Source: Oscillospiraceae bacterium (GTDB taxonomy: Bacteria > Bacillota > Clostridia > Oscillospirales > Ruminococcaceae). Taken from it: 8,931 nucleotides of DNA. Both the position numbers and the translations under genes were made by a program. Where the stretch lies: contig JAEDJV010000099.1 of the NCBI GenBank assembly GCA_016296165.1, positions 1 through 8,931 of the forward strand, given 5' to 3'. The notes under the pieces are model-generated. The model was given only the letters and a program-made list of their open reading frames with translations. It did not search any database and had not been told where the DNA came from. Of this stretch, positions 1 through 8,033 are shown one piece after another (within the stretch, counting starts at the first letter, position 1; each line of letters opens with the position of its first letter).

Positions 1-1
1 A

Positions 2-109
2 GAATTCAGATACCAGCAGAATCTCACCGACCTTGGCATACCGGATGAAAATATCATTAAGTACGGATTTGCTTTTGAAGGAAAGAAGGTTCTGATCGGG
101 CAGGGATGA
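2..109 (+). CDS. C-terminal fragment of an AAA-ATPase-like / PD-(D/E)XK nuclease family protein (5' end outside window)
   Basis: Reading frame 2 is open from the left edge to a TGA at 107-109 and gives 35 residues. It includes a stretch like LGIPDENIIKYGFAF followed by EGKKVLIG. This matches, from memory, the usual C-terminus of the clostridial and Bacteroidetes proteins that join an AAA-ATPase-like domain (PF09820) to a PD-(D/E)XK nuclease-like domain (PF08011). In those proteins a pattern 'GI....I.KYG.AF.GK..LI' closes the chain. The catalytic part is outside the window, so activity cannot be judged. The family is abundant and often multicopy in gut Clostridia, and its cellular role is poorly known. 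The gene converges on the phosphodiesterase gene and probably ends at the shared hairpin at 222-262. The reading frame is secure; the family call is moderate because only 35 residues are visible. Confidence 0.6.
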   Translation, partial: EFRYQQNLTDLGIPDENIIKYGFAFEGKKVLIGQG

Positions 110-134
110 TGGTGTGATAGTGGACTATATTGTT

Positions 135-190
135 AAAAAACGAGGAGGCAGGATTTCCGACATACTTATATGTCATTTTTCCTGCATCCT
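135..190 (-). terminator. Irregular hairpin with U-tract on the minus strand (candidate back-up terminator)
   Basis: An interrupted inverted repeat spans 143-190. The pairs are AGGA (143-146) with TCCT (187-190), GCAGGA (148-153) with TCCTGC (180-185), and GACATA (159-164) with TATGTC (169-174). They are separated by one G-A mismatch and a 5/5 internal loop, and the apical loop is CTTA. Read on the minus strand, the stem is followed after two bases by TTTTTT (complement of 135-140), which is terminator-like. On the plus strand no T-run follows. It lies beyond the stronger hairpin at 222-262, so it would act as a second stop for phosphodiesterase transcripts. It could instead be a structured RNA or a small repeat remnant. 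Confidence 0.5.
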
Positions 191-221
191 TATTATATCA
201 TTTGCAGCCAGACAATTTATC

Positions 222-262
222 AAAAAAGGTACAGACAATCACCAATCGTCTGTACCTTTTTT
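222..262 (-). terminator. Bidirectional Rho-independent terminator between convergent genes
   Basis: A perfect 15-bp inverted repeat: AAAAAAGGTACAGAC (222-236) pairs with GTCTGTACCTTTTTT (248-262) around an 11-nt loop. Because the stem is flanked by A6 on one side and T6 on the other, it gives a stem plus U-tract on either strand. The repeat ends at 262, directly against the last base of the phosphodiesterase stop codon at 263. It can therefore terminate that gene from the right and the partial plus-strand gene from the left. Confidence 0.9.
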
Positions 263-3200
263 CTAATCTTCCGACTCATCAAGCAGCTTTTCAAATTCCT
301 CCTCGGTAAGAGGTTTTGAAAAATAATATCCCTGAATATAATCACATCCATGTTCTGCAAGGAAATCAAGATGTTCCTTTGTTTCAACGCCCTCAGCTAC
401 AACCTTGAGTCCGATAAAATGAGCCATATTGATAATTGAACATACTATACCGTCAGCCTTTGGACTTGTGCCTATTTTTCTGATAAATCCCATATCTATC
501 TTGAGAATATCAAAATTAATATCTCTCAGAGTACTGAATGATGAATAGCCGCTTCCAAAATCATCAATGAGAATCTGTGTTCCTTTTTCCCTCATAGTTT
601 CGATGATTTCATTTCTGTTGTCCATAGCGTCTACCCATACCGTTTCAGTTATCTCATAACGCGGAATAATACTGTTATCAACCATTATGTCTATGTTTTT
701 CATTACACCTTCAATAGTTTCATTAGCATAAAAATCCATCGCTGAAAGGTTTACAGAAACAGGGACAACCTTTTTGCCTTCACTTTTTCTTTGTCTGAGG
801 AAGTGTGTTACACAGTCTGATATATAGAGATCCACTCTGGAAACACTTCCGTTTTCCTCAAGCGCAGGAATGAACATTCCAGGTGAAATAAATGAATCGT
901 TTCTCTTCCACCTTACAAGAGCCTCTGCTGACACGATCTTATGAGTAAATGCATCAAATATCGGCTGATAGAACGGCTGGAACTCGCCTTCACGAAGCGC
1001 CTTCTCAAATCCGCTGACAGCAAGCTTACCTGACAGGTATCTTTCCTCCTCCATCGGACTGAACACAGAATACGGAGAATTATAAATATCCTTAATTCCC
1101 TTAAACGCCATGATAGCATGATCAATCATATCCGTTACAGCTGCTTTTTTATCTGAAATATTGTAAACACCGCAGGTAATAAGCACATCAACCTCCTTAT
1201 CACCGGATTCAATATGCTGGTGTGAAATTCTCATTATCTCATCCACATCAAAATCATCTTTGCGTATAAGCATGATAAAATGATCCGAAGCCGGAAATCT
1301 CCCTAAAACCAATGGTTTCAATGATGAACTGCGAAGTATATCTGAATAATCCGCAAGAAATCTGTCACATCTTGCTGAACCAAATATCTTATTGATTACC
1401 TTAAACCATTTTATATTTGTAACCAGAACTGCATACTCTTCATTACCGCTGTTTTCAAGGACGTATGAAGCCTGGCTTACAAATCCTTTGTAGTTACAGA
1501 GTCCGATAAGAGCATCATTCTCCCATACATCCGTTTCATCGGCAACACAGAGCAGAACAATTTCTCTGTTGCTGTCAATATACTGAAATTCATATTTCAG
1601 GTACCTTTTTTCACCTGTTTCCGAAATACCATGAACGTAAACAGAATATACCGGATCCTTTTCAAGCTTTTCCTTTATCTTACCAGCTGAAATTCTTTCA
1701 TAAAATTCATCACGTTCATTTACATCTATAAGCTTTTCATAGATATCCCTGCGGAAGAAATCATAATCATAGAGCTTATTTTCCTTACCAATATCAGAAT
1801 TATTGGCAAGCGACCTGCCTCTGCCTGAATTTATGAAAATAACCGTTGTAAATTTGAACTGTTTCATGACAAGATATGAACCAACAACATTTTTAAAATA
1901 CTCATCGGAAATATCATTTATCTGAATAATCGCTTCTACATGGTCATTCACAAGGTTTTTCAGCAGGCTGACATTAAGTTCACGAATCTCTACACTTCCG
2001 TCAGGCATATTTACATTATATGAGCACGAAACCTCTTTTTCATTTGCTGTAAAACGTTCTTTGAGAGCATCCAGGTCAAGTATGTCAGAAACATTTTTTC
2101 TCTGTTCAGGATCGTTTACATTACTGAGTATATATTCACGACACAGAACCATAGCTCCGGATTCGGTACTGTTTTGCAGCTTTTCCCGGTATTCATCACT
2201 TAACCCGTAGCATGTGACAACCTTATCTGCAGTCAGACTTACAGTAATCATTGATGATGTTTCTGACAGAGAAAGGAGGATTGCATCTATCTCATCCTTA
2301 TGATTTTTCTCTTTTACGCGAAGTTCATCCGCCGTCTTTTTAGCTGATTTTCTCATCTCATATCCGATAAATATCATTATAATAAAAATAATGATAATAA
2401 ATACTATCAGATACATCCTCATGGCATAAGAAAGCCTGAAAGCCTCACTATGGATATCATCCAGTACAAGAAGCCATTTTTTATCAGCCATAAAATTATA
2501 AACAGACACATACCTCTCGTTATCTTCATTAGAAACATATTCGAATGAAGATGTTTCGTCCTGATCAGAGTTACGGTATTTTTCACAGAGTTCTTTTACT
2601 ATTTCGTTCTCTGTACTTGCTGTTATCTTTGATGAATCTTCATTGAATATATATTTTCCGTCAATGACATTGACCATATAATACTCGGCATTGTCAAAAC
2701 CTCTGTTCTCAAAATCATTGAGCATATCAACAAGTCCGGAAGTATATACGCCAAGTCCCACAAGTCCGATTGGATTTCCTTCTTCATCGAAAATCCCCTT
2801 GTACATGGAAACTATCTGTTTTCCGCTTGCCGGAGAGATGATAATACCTGTATCGTACACACCGTCTCCTGCCTGTATCAGTAAATCACGCAGCTGCTCA
2901 AGAGGTTCACCTTCTCTGGTTGTAATACCAACAACCTTCCTGTTTGTATGTGCAAGAACATGGGTATTCCACTCACTGACATAGATTCCCTCAAGGTTTT
3001 CTATTTTTGAAGAAAAATCCTCAGTAAACTTCTGTGCGGCATTGATAATATTTTCATCGGAAGGATTTTTCACAGCCTCAATAATCTCCGGATTGCAGCT
3101 GTATATACTCAGCATATTTTCAGTATTGCTTACATATTCCTTTATTATTGTCGCCCGGATGTCAGATATTGTCTTCATATGCTCAACAGTACTGTTTCCT

Positions 3201-3313
3201 GCTCTTTCTGACACCGCTATCGTTACAAAAACAGAAAGACCAATCATTATCAATATCTGAGCAATGACCAGTATGTACGTTGCACGCTTTTTTGAGATGT
3301 TTCTTTTATTCAT
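263..3313 (-). CDS. Membrane c-di-GMP phosphodiesterase: dCache sensor, degenerate GGDEF, intact EAL
   Basis: 1016 residues. A membrane span near 12-34 and a very Ile-rich one near 299-319 enclose an extracytoplasmic dCache-like ligand-binding domain (about 35-290, with the family-typical stretch THVLAHTNRKVVGITTREG). The cytoplasmic part has a segment of about 345-600 that may hold two PAS-like folds, a GGDEF-like domain (about 605-750) and an EAL domain (about 770-1012). The GGDEF signature reads ASDHF (675-679), and the metal-site Asp of the usual D-I-D-x-F-K motif is Asn633, so cyclase activity is unlikely. The EAL domain keeps E797, N855, E887, D917/D918, K938, E974 and Q994, so it should hydrolyse c-di-GMP to pGpG. 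The start is the ATG at 3311-3313. An AGGAG lies rather far upstream (14 nt) and a GGGG is closer. The gene has its own promoter and ends against a terminator. The natural ligand is unknown. Confidence 0.93.
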   Translation of the reverse strand: MNKRNISKKRATYILVIAQILIMIGLSVFVTIAVSERAGNSTVEHMKTISDIRATIIKEYVSNTENMLSIYSCNPEIIEAVKNPSDENIINAAQKFTEDFSSKIENLEGIYVSEWNTHVLAHTNRKVVGITTREGEPLEQLRDLLIQAGDGVYDTGIIISPASGKQIVSMYKGIFDEEGNPIGLVGLGVYTSGLVDMLNDFENRGFDNAEYYMVNVIDGKYIFNEDSSKITASTENEIVKELCEKYRNSDQDETSSFEYVSNEDNERYVSVYNFMADKKWLLVLDDIHSEAFRLSYAMRMYLIVFIIIIFIIMIFIGYEMRKSAKKTADELRVKEKNHKDEIDAILLSLSETSSMITVSLTADKVVTCYGLSDEYREKLQNSTESGAMVLCREYILSNVNDPEQRKNVSDILDLDALKERFTANEKEVSCSYNVNMPDGSVEIRELNVSLLKNLVNDHVEAIIQINDISDEYFKNVVGSYLVMKQFKFTTVIFINSGRGRSLANNSDIGKENKLYDYDFFRRDIYEKLIDVNERDEFYERISAGKIKEKLEKDPVYSVYVHGISETGEKRYLKYEFQYIDSNREIVLLCVADETDVWENDALIGLCNYKGFVSQASYVLENSGNEEYAVLVTNIKWFKVINKIFGSARCDRFLADYSDILRSSSLKPLVLGRFPASDHFIMLIRKDDFDVDEIMRISHQHIESGDKEVDVLITCGVYNISDKKAAVTDMIDHAIMAFKGIKDIYNSPYSVFSPMEEERYLSGKLAVSGFEKALREGEFQPFYQPIFDAFTHKIVSAEALVRWKRNDSFISPGMFIPALEENGSVSRVDLYISDCVTHFLRQRKSEGKKVVPVSVNLSAMDFYANETIEGVMKNIDIMVDNSIIPRYEITETVWVDAMDNRNEIIETMREKGTQILIDDFGSGYSSFSTLRDINFDILKIDMGFIRKIGTSPKADGIVCSIINMAHFIGLKVVAEGVETKEHLDFLAEHGCDYIQGYYFSKPLTEEEFEKLLDESED

Positions 3314-3414
3314 TATATCGCCCCATTCTCCTGTAGGTTTGCGGAACTGTTAGCATTCCCTTTTCATAAAAATCTATCCCATCCACCAAAACTATTTGTA
3401 TAATCTTATAATAA

Positions 3415-3443
3415 AGTATAACACAAATATTTCTGTTATGCAA
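3415..3443 (-). promoter_or_regulatory. Sigma-A promoter for the phosphodiesterase gene
   Basis: On the minus strand, TTGCAT (3438-3443) is followed after exactly 17 bp by TATACT (3415-3420). A TGT precedes the hexamer, giving an extended -10. Transcription would begin near 3408, leaving an untranslated leader of about 95 nt before the ATG at 3313. The promoter starts 22 bp after the kinase stop codon and no hairpin with a T-run lies between. The gene could therefore be made both from this promoter and by read-through from the two-component operon. Confidence 0.6.
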
Positions 3444-3465
3444 CTACTCTTCTGTTAATGATTTA

Positions 3466-4443
3466 TCATCTGGGTCTCCTGTACAGCTTTATATGAAATT
3501 CCGTACCCTTTCCGATTTCACTTTCTGCAGAAATCCGGCCGTCCTGACGGCATATGATCTGTTTTGCCAGTGCAAGCCCGATTCCCACGCTTTCAGATGA
3601 AGGCGATATCTTATAAAATCTCTCAAATATATGAGACATATGTTCCCTGCTGATTCCCTCTCCGTTGTCTTTAATATATATATGACTCGATATGTTGTCC
3701 TGTGTTGTCCTTATCTCTATCTTTCCGCCTGAGGGCGTATGTTCTATTGCGTTTTTGACAATATTTGATATCGCCTCTGTTGTCCATTGTCTGTCACAGA
3801 TAATCGTTATGTCATCAGAGTACTGGATATCCAGTTCAGTTTCCTTAACTTCAGCCATAATTTCAAAAGTCTCTCTTATCTGTTTCATAATCTCACTGAC
3901 GCGAACATTTTCTCTCTTTAATTCTATAACGTCAGCCTCAAACTGCGACAGGGTGAGAATGTTTTTTACAAGCCATTTTATCTTCAATGCCTGTTTATCT
4001 ATACTTGCTGCGTATTCTGCCCTTTTCTGATCTGTAACCTCAGGCTGTTCAAGCAGCTGGGCCATCATGGATACTGCTGTCAGAGGCGTTTTGATTTGAT
4101 GTGAAATATCCAGAAACATGTCGGCTGTATATTTTTTCTGCCTGCTCTCATTTGCACAGCATTCTCTGAGCATTGCAACAACTTTGTAGATCTCGCTCTG
4201 TAAAATCCCGTAACTTCCTTCCTCCGATTCAGAAGGAAGCGGAAGCGAAAGGTTATCCTGAACATCAGTAAGATATTTTATAAGATGACTGATTTTTTTC
4301 TCTTCCTGTTTTCTCTCGACCGCCACAGATATGTACATCAAAGTCATTCCTGCAAGCGGTATCAGAAACATATAGTCTGATTCTCTGCATACTGCACACA
4401 TAACCACTGCCGCTGCCAGAACAATAAATCTTATTCTGTTCAT
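3466..4443 (-). CDS. Intramembrane-sensing type sensor histidine kinase
   Basis: 325 residues. Two hydrophobic segments (about 5-19 and 25-42) are joined by only a few residues, so there is essentially no external sensor domain. A helical linker leads to a HisKA dimerisation domain with the phospho-acceptor His115 in SHQIKTPL. The HATPase_c domain (about 215-322) has N227/N231 in its N box, DNGEGI (259-264), the FERFYK F-box (273-278), GIGLALAK (287-294) and GKGTEF (311-316). Small kinases of this build usually respond to a partner ABC permease rather than to a ligand directly (BceS-like group), which fits the upstream transporter. Its ATG overlaps the regulator stop by 4 nt (ATGA), indicating translational coupling. 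An AGGTG lies 4 nt upstream. The residue after His115 is Gln where Glu or Asp is usual. The partner and stimulus are inferred. Confidence 0.93.
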   Translation of the reverse strand: MNRIRFIVLAAAVVMCAVCRESDYMFLIPLAGMTLMYISVAVERKQEEKKISHLIKYLTDVQDNLSLPLPSESEEGSYGILQSEIYKVVAMLRECCANESRQKKYTADMFLDISHQIKTPLTAVSMMAQLLEQPEVTDQKRAEYAASIDKQALKIKWLVKNILTLSQFEADVIELKRENVRVSEIMKQIRETFEIMAEVKETELDIQYSDDITIICDRQWTTEAISNIVKNAIEHTPSGGKIEIRTTQDNISSHIYIKDNGEGISREHMSHIFERFYKISPSSESVGIGLALAKQIICRQDGRISAESEIGKGTEFHIKLYRRPR

Positions 4444-5126
4444 ATCACACCTTTGCTTTCAAGACGATATCCAAGTCCGCGGACTGTACTGATAACCGGA
4501 TTTTCATCTGTTGTTCCGAGTTTTTCACGAAGTCTTTTTATATACACGGTAAGAGTGTTGTCATTTACAAAATTCCCCGCATCATCCCAGAGTGCATTGA
4601 GTATCTGCTGTCTTGAAATGATTTTCCCTGAATTATTTATAAAAATCATCAGAAGCTTATATTCCATTGCGGTCAGAAAAATCTCTTCTCCGCCCCGGTA
4701 CACCTTACCACTCTGAATATTTACTTGATTCTCTCCGACCATAACTGTCCCCGGCTGTCCGGAGGCCCCGGTTCTTCTGAGTATAGCCTTTATTCTTGCT
4801 GTCAGTTCACGTATTCTGAAAGGTTTGGTTATATAGTCGTCAGCTCCCTGTTCAAGAGCAAGCACAGTATGTATTTCGTCATCGCATGCAGTAATGAAGA
4901 GGACAGGGACATTGTTCCTTTTTCTTATTTCCCTGCAGACAGTATATCCGTCTCCGTCCGGCAGCATCACATCAAGAAGGCAGAATCCAATGTCCTCACC
5001 GGAGTTTATTATATTCATCGCATCTTCAACGGTATATGTTGCCACAGCATCATAACCTTCCTGAATCATAGATATCATGAGTCCTTCCGATATCAGCCTG
5101 TCGTCTTCCAGTATAAGCACTTTCAT
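4440..5126 (-). CDS. OmpR/PhoB-family response regulator
   Basis: 228 residues from the chosen ATG. The receiver domain (about 1-120) has the acidic pair in LILEDD, a phosphorylatable Asp in LLDVMLPDGDG (Asp52 from this start), Thr in FITA and the conserved Lys in TKPF. The C-terminal winged helix (about 135-225) ends with the typical sequence STVRGLGYRL. It should bind DNA when phosphorylated by the adjacent kinase, whose start codon overlaps its stop. An in-frame GTG at 5135 adds three residues and has its own AGGA 6 nt upstream. I prefer the ATG at 5126 because it has AGGTG 6 nt upstream and gives the family-typical N-terminus MKVLILEDD. It has its own promoter inside the end of the permease gene. 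Likely targets, by inference, are the transporter promoter (operator at 8781-8830) and its own leader. Confidence 0.93.
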   Translation of the reverse strand: MKVLILEDDRLISEGLMISMIQEGYDAVATYTVEDAMNIINSGEDIGFCLLDVMLPDGDGYTVCREIRKRNNVPVLFITACDDEIHTVLALEQGADDYITKPFRIRELTARIKAILRRTGASGQPGTVMVGENQVNIQSGKVYRGGEEIFLTAMEYKLLMIFINNSGKIISRQQILNALWDDAGNFVNDNTLTVYIKRLREKLGTTDENPVISTVRGLGYRLESKGVI

Positions 5127-5200
5127 AAAGTGCACCTGCTTTCCTAAAATGATATAACCTGTAAAATTTATCTGACGTTTGCTGCCAGCGGATATGCAGG

Positions 5201-5244
5201 ACAGTAAAAATATTAATTGCAGTAAATGTCAGATTTATTACTGT
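5201..5244 (-). promoter_or_regulatory. Leader segment with competing inverted repeats before the regulator gene
   Basis: Read on the minus strand, ACAGTAA (complement of 5238-5244) is followed by two copies of TTTACTG (complements of 5220-5226 and 5201-5207). The left arm can pair with either one, not both. The pairing with the nearer copy is followed by a T-rich tract (5208-5219), resembling a weak terminator or attenuator. The left arm falls almost at the predicted transcript start (about 5248). The repeats could also be binding sites for the regulator. Arms of 7 bases in an AT-rich spacer may arise by chance, so this is tentative. Confidence 0.25.
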
Positions 5245-5254
5245 TTTCACTATA

Positions 5255-5284
5255 ATTATACCATTTCAGTACGTATCATCTCAA
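5255..5284 (-). promoter_or_regulatory. Sigma-A promoter for the two-component genes, overlapping the permease 3' end
   Basis: On the minus strand, TTGAGA (5279-5284) and a perfect TATAAT (5255-5260) are separated by 18 bp, with TGG just before the hexamer (extended -10). The -10 contains the TAA stop codon of the permease gene. Transcription would begin near 5248, giving a leader of about 120 nt before the regulator ATG at 5126. This lets the regulator and kinase be made independently of the transporter promoter. Confidence 0.65.
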
Positions 5285-8033
5285 GTATATTGGCTTTATT
5301 TTTCTTGCGGCTGCAGTAATACGAAACAAAGCAGAGTGAAACCGCTGTAATAAAGACTATTATAATGCACAGATAAACCGGAAACGGTATTCGCATTACT
5401 CCAAAATAACTTTCGATATTTCTCTTAATAAGATATATAAGAGGAGAAGACAGTACAGCCGCAAGTATAACTGCCGTCAGAAGCATTGCTGTATTTTCAG
5501 TAAAAAGCATGACATTAATCTGTTTCTGCTGCATTCCGGCTGATCTTAGTACTGCCATTTCCCTTAATCTTTCTTTTGTACCGGCACACACAGAATTATA
5601 AAGATTAATAATACAAACCATAGATACAAAAAACATAAAGCTGTATGATATGATTCTTACAAGTATAGAAAGAAGATTCTTCATCTCCAAAACCATTGTA
5701 TTAGTGATTGTTTCTTTTGAAGTTACCATTACATTTTCAAATTCGCCGGTCAGATGCGAACTGTTCTGATCAGCCCGCATTAACAATCTGGCAATCTGAC
5801 TTTCCGGATCTGATATTTTTATAAACAGCATATCCGATATATTATCCTCTCCAAAAAAATCTGTATTCATATAAAATACTGTTTCCGGTATATAAACCGC
5901 TATATCACCGTAAGAAATCTCCGGTTCATCAGATATCTGGGACTTACCTGCAAGTGCTGCAAGTGTACACTCCATATTACCTTTTTCCTGACAGATAAAA
6001 GAAAATTTTTCACCCGGGCTTAGATTGGTAACATTATCCACCTCATAATACATGTACTCCGACGAACCATTCGTTCCATAATCATCTGTTGAGAATTCTG
6101 AATGCCTATAAATAATAACGGGATTTTTATCTGTATCTAAAAGCTCATCATCCGCTTTGCATTTTTTCCCCAGTGCAAAAAATTCATCATCCGGGATAAT
6201 ATGCACATCTGCATCAACTGTCTTTCGCTTTTCATCATAATTTTTTAAAAATTTTTCAGCCTCTTCTCCAAGTTTCAATGTAATTATCTTTCTGAAAGCA
6301 TTATTGTATTCTTCAGAGATAACCCTTTTATCCACATTCGTGTAAGTACACAGAATTTCATCAACTATCTCCGCACCATTGTCTCTCTTTATTTCTCTTT
6401 TAAATTTATCAGTTATTTCCAGACCGTCATAACATGATACAATATAACCACAATCACAGGCCAGTACTCTGTTTGGCAAAGACGAATCTGTCAGTTTTAT
6501 ATCCGCCATTTTCACAATACAGTCTGTACCGTATGAAATAACCATAACAACAGTCATAAGTACAGTCATAGCTCTTACTATACTTCCGTTTTTATGTCTG
6601 TTGTATTTCAGATTTTGAGTCGCAAGCATAAATTCAGGTTTTCCGTGTTTAAAAAACCAGCTGTTTTTTCTTGCTTTCTTTTTCGTTTTTTCTGCAGTAC
6701 CCCTTATATTTTCAACAGAAACGGACTTCCCGATTTTATGTGCCGGGAAAAATGACGCAATGCACACAGAAACAATAACTATTAAAGCCACCACCGCAAG
6801 ACGTACCGGTTCTATGATGAGTTTTACTTCAGGAAGTACGGAAAAACCACTTGCAGACAGGCTAAGCAAATTAAAAAGTACAGGTTTAATAAGTTCCATA
6901 CCTGCTTTGACCATGCCAATCCCCACCAGGATTCCCAAAGGCAGTGATACGAGAATCATAAGTGACCCTTCATAATAAATACTGCTTTTTTTCTGTTTCC
7001 TTGTGGCCCCTACTGAAGACAGCATGCCGAGATATTTTCTTCTCTCATCAAAGGATGTATTAAACAGATTATATATAAGCACAATCGAAACTGAAATTAT
7101 AAATACAGAAAAAAATACAACTAAAAATTCTGCAATCATATTAAAATTACCTTTGCTGCTCCTCGCAGAAAAGATAAGCAGCATATCGTTTGTGACAGGA
7201 TGTTTTCCGTCTATGCTGTAAATCTCAGAATAATAATCCTCCGATCTGTAATCATCAGGATCTATCTGACAGTAAAAATCAAAAGTCCCGTCCGGAAAAG
7301 GAGCGTTCTCAGCATAGGTAAGTCCTGTATAAAACGGATTTTCATCATTTTCAGACAACATTTTTTCAATAAATCCTGTAATCTCATATTCCTTGCATTC
7401 CCCTGTCGGAACATCAAACAGTTCAAACGTATCATCCTCATCATACAGCGGAAAATAATAAGGAAGCTCCTGTGTCTCACCACAGGACACAGTAATATCA
7501 AAAAGAGGAAAATCCGCATCTTTATCTTTATTTATTCCTTTTATGTATCTTTTTACAAAGTCGTATGAAACTGTATCGCCGATTTTCAGATCAATGCCGT
7601 CTTTTCTTACACTTTCACTTAAAACTATTTCACTGTCGTTTTCAGGAAGTCTCCCCTCTGTAACCTTAACGTTCTGCCATTCAAAATTTTTTTCTGAATA
7701 GCCCGTAACCAGTATATACGGCCGGTCATTCCTGACACTCTCCGCAAGTTTTACAAGTCCTTTCCTGTATGAAACAGCAGTATCCTCTATATATTCATAC
7801 TCCAGAATTTTATCGCAGGTATCCCTGTCAGTATCTTCAATTAATACATGCCATCTCCCCCTGTTTTGTGCCACTATCTCCTCAAGATAAGACATAACCG
7901 TATCTTTTCCGGTAAACACACATGTCAGAAGCATAGTCATAAGCATAATTCCGATAAATGTAGTGACCGTCCTTATCCTGTTCTTCTTCATATACTGCAG
8001 AGTTACATGAAAAACTATATTCCTACTTTTCAT
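5256..8033 (-). CDS. Large FtsX/MacB-type ABC transporter permease with two extracytoplasmic domains
   Basis: About 925 residues and eight predicted membrane spans, near 24-43, 301-325, 358-380, 412-430, 488-507, 789-815, 847-870 and 885-907. This is a duplicated arrangement: span, large external domain (about 45-295), three spans; then span, second large external domain (about 510-785), three spans. Both FtsX cores show the usual motif after the second span of each half: FDERRKYLGMLSSVGATRKQ and TKERLREMAVLRSAGMQQKQ. Such permeases work with a cytoplasmic ATPase, here encoded just upstream, and move or extract lipophilic or peptide substrates, often antimicrobial peptides or envelope lipids. 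The ATG at 8031-8033 is chosen because GGAGG lies 8 nt upstream. A GTG at 8034-8036 would add one residue. Its start overlaps the ATPase gene by 11 nt. The substrate is unknown. It differs from BceB-type permeases, which have ten spans and a single external domain. Confidence 0.92.
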   Translation of the reverse strand: MKSRNIVFHVTLQYMKKNRIRTVTTFIGIMLMTMLLTCVFTGKDTVMSYLEEIVAQNRGRWHVLIEDTDRDTCDKILEYEYIEDTAVSYRKGLVKLAESVRNDRPYILVTGYSEKNFEWQNVKVTEGRLPENDSEIVLSESVRKDGIDLKIGDTVSYDFVKRYIKGINKDKDADFPLFDITVSCGETQELPYYFPLYDEDDTFELFDVPTGECKEYEITGFIEKMLSENDENPFYTGLTYAENAPFPDGTFDFYCQIDPDDYRSEDYYSEIYSIDGKHPVTNDMLLIFSARSSKGNFNMIAEFLVVFFSVFIISVSIVLIYNLFNTSFDERRKYLGMLSSVGATRKQKKSSIYYEGSLMILVSLPLGILVGIGMVKAGMELIKPVLFNLLSLSASGFSVLPEVKLIIEPVRLAVVALIVIVSVCIASFFPAHKIGKSVSVENIRGTAEKTKKKARKNSWFFKHGKPEFMLATQNLKYNRHKNGSIVRAMTVLMTVVMVISYGTDCIVKMADIKLTDSSLPNRVLACDCGYIVSCYDGLEITDKFKREIKRDNGAEIVDEILCTYTNVDKRVISEEYNNAFRKIITLKLGEEAEKFLKNYDEKRKTVDADVHIIPDDEFFALGKKCKADDELLDTDKNPVIIYRHSEFSTDDYGTNGSSEYMYYEVDNVTNLSPGEKFSFICQEKGNMECTLAALAGKSQISDEPEISYGDIAVYIPETVFYMNTDFFGEDNISDMLFIKISDPESQIARLLMRADQNSSHLTGEFENVMVTSKETITNTMVLEMKNLLSILVRIISYSFMFFVSMVCIINLYNSVCAGTKERLREMAVLRSAGMQQKQINVMLFTENTAMLLTAVILAAVLSSPLIYLIKRNIESYFGVMRIPFPVYLCIIIVFITAVSLCFVSYYCSRKKNKANILEMIRTEMV

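Noticed and set aside
170..322. Plus-strand open frame of about 50 codons starting at 170, with AGGAGG upstream.
   Set aside because: The AGGAGG is over 20 nt from the ATG and lies inside a hairpin. The frame runs through a terminator and into the phosphodiesterase gene on the other strand.
2691..3260. Plus-strand open frames opposite the phosphodiesterase gene.
   Set aside because: They are antisense shadows of a well-supported coding frame, with low-complexity Ser/Pro-rich products and no ribosome binding sites or family match.
3314..3408. Leader of the phosphodiesterase gene as a c-di-GMP riboswitch, suggested by a GCAAACC string on the minus strand.
   Set aside because: The conserved GEMM elements and paired helices are missing. 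One short string is not enough.
5170..5234. ATCTGAC/GTCAGAT inverted repeat with a 51-nt spacer in the regulator leader.
   Set aside because: A 7-bp match with so long a spacer is expected by chance in about half of spacers this size.
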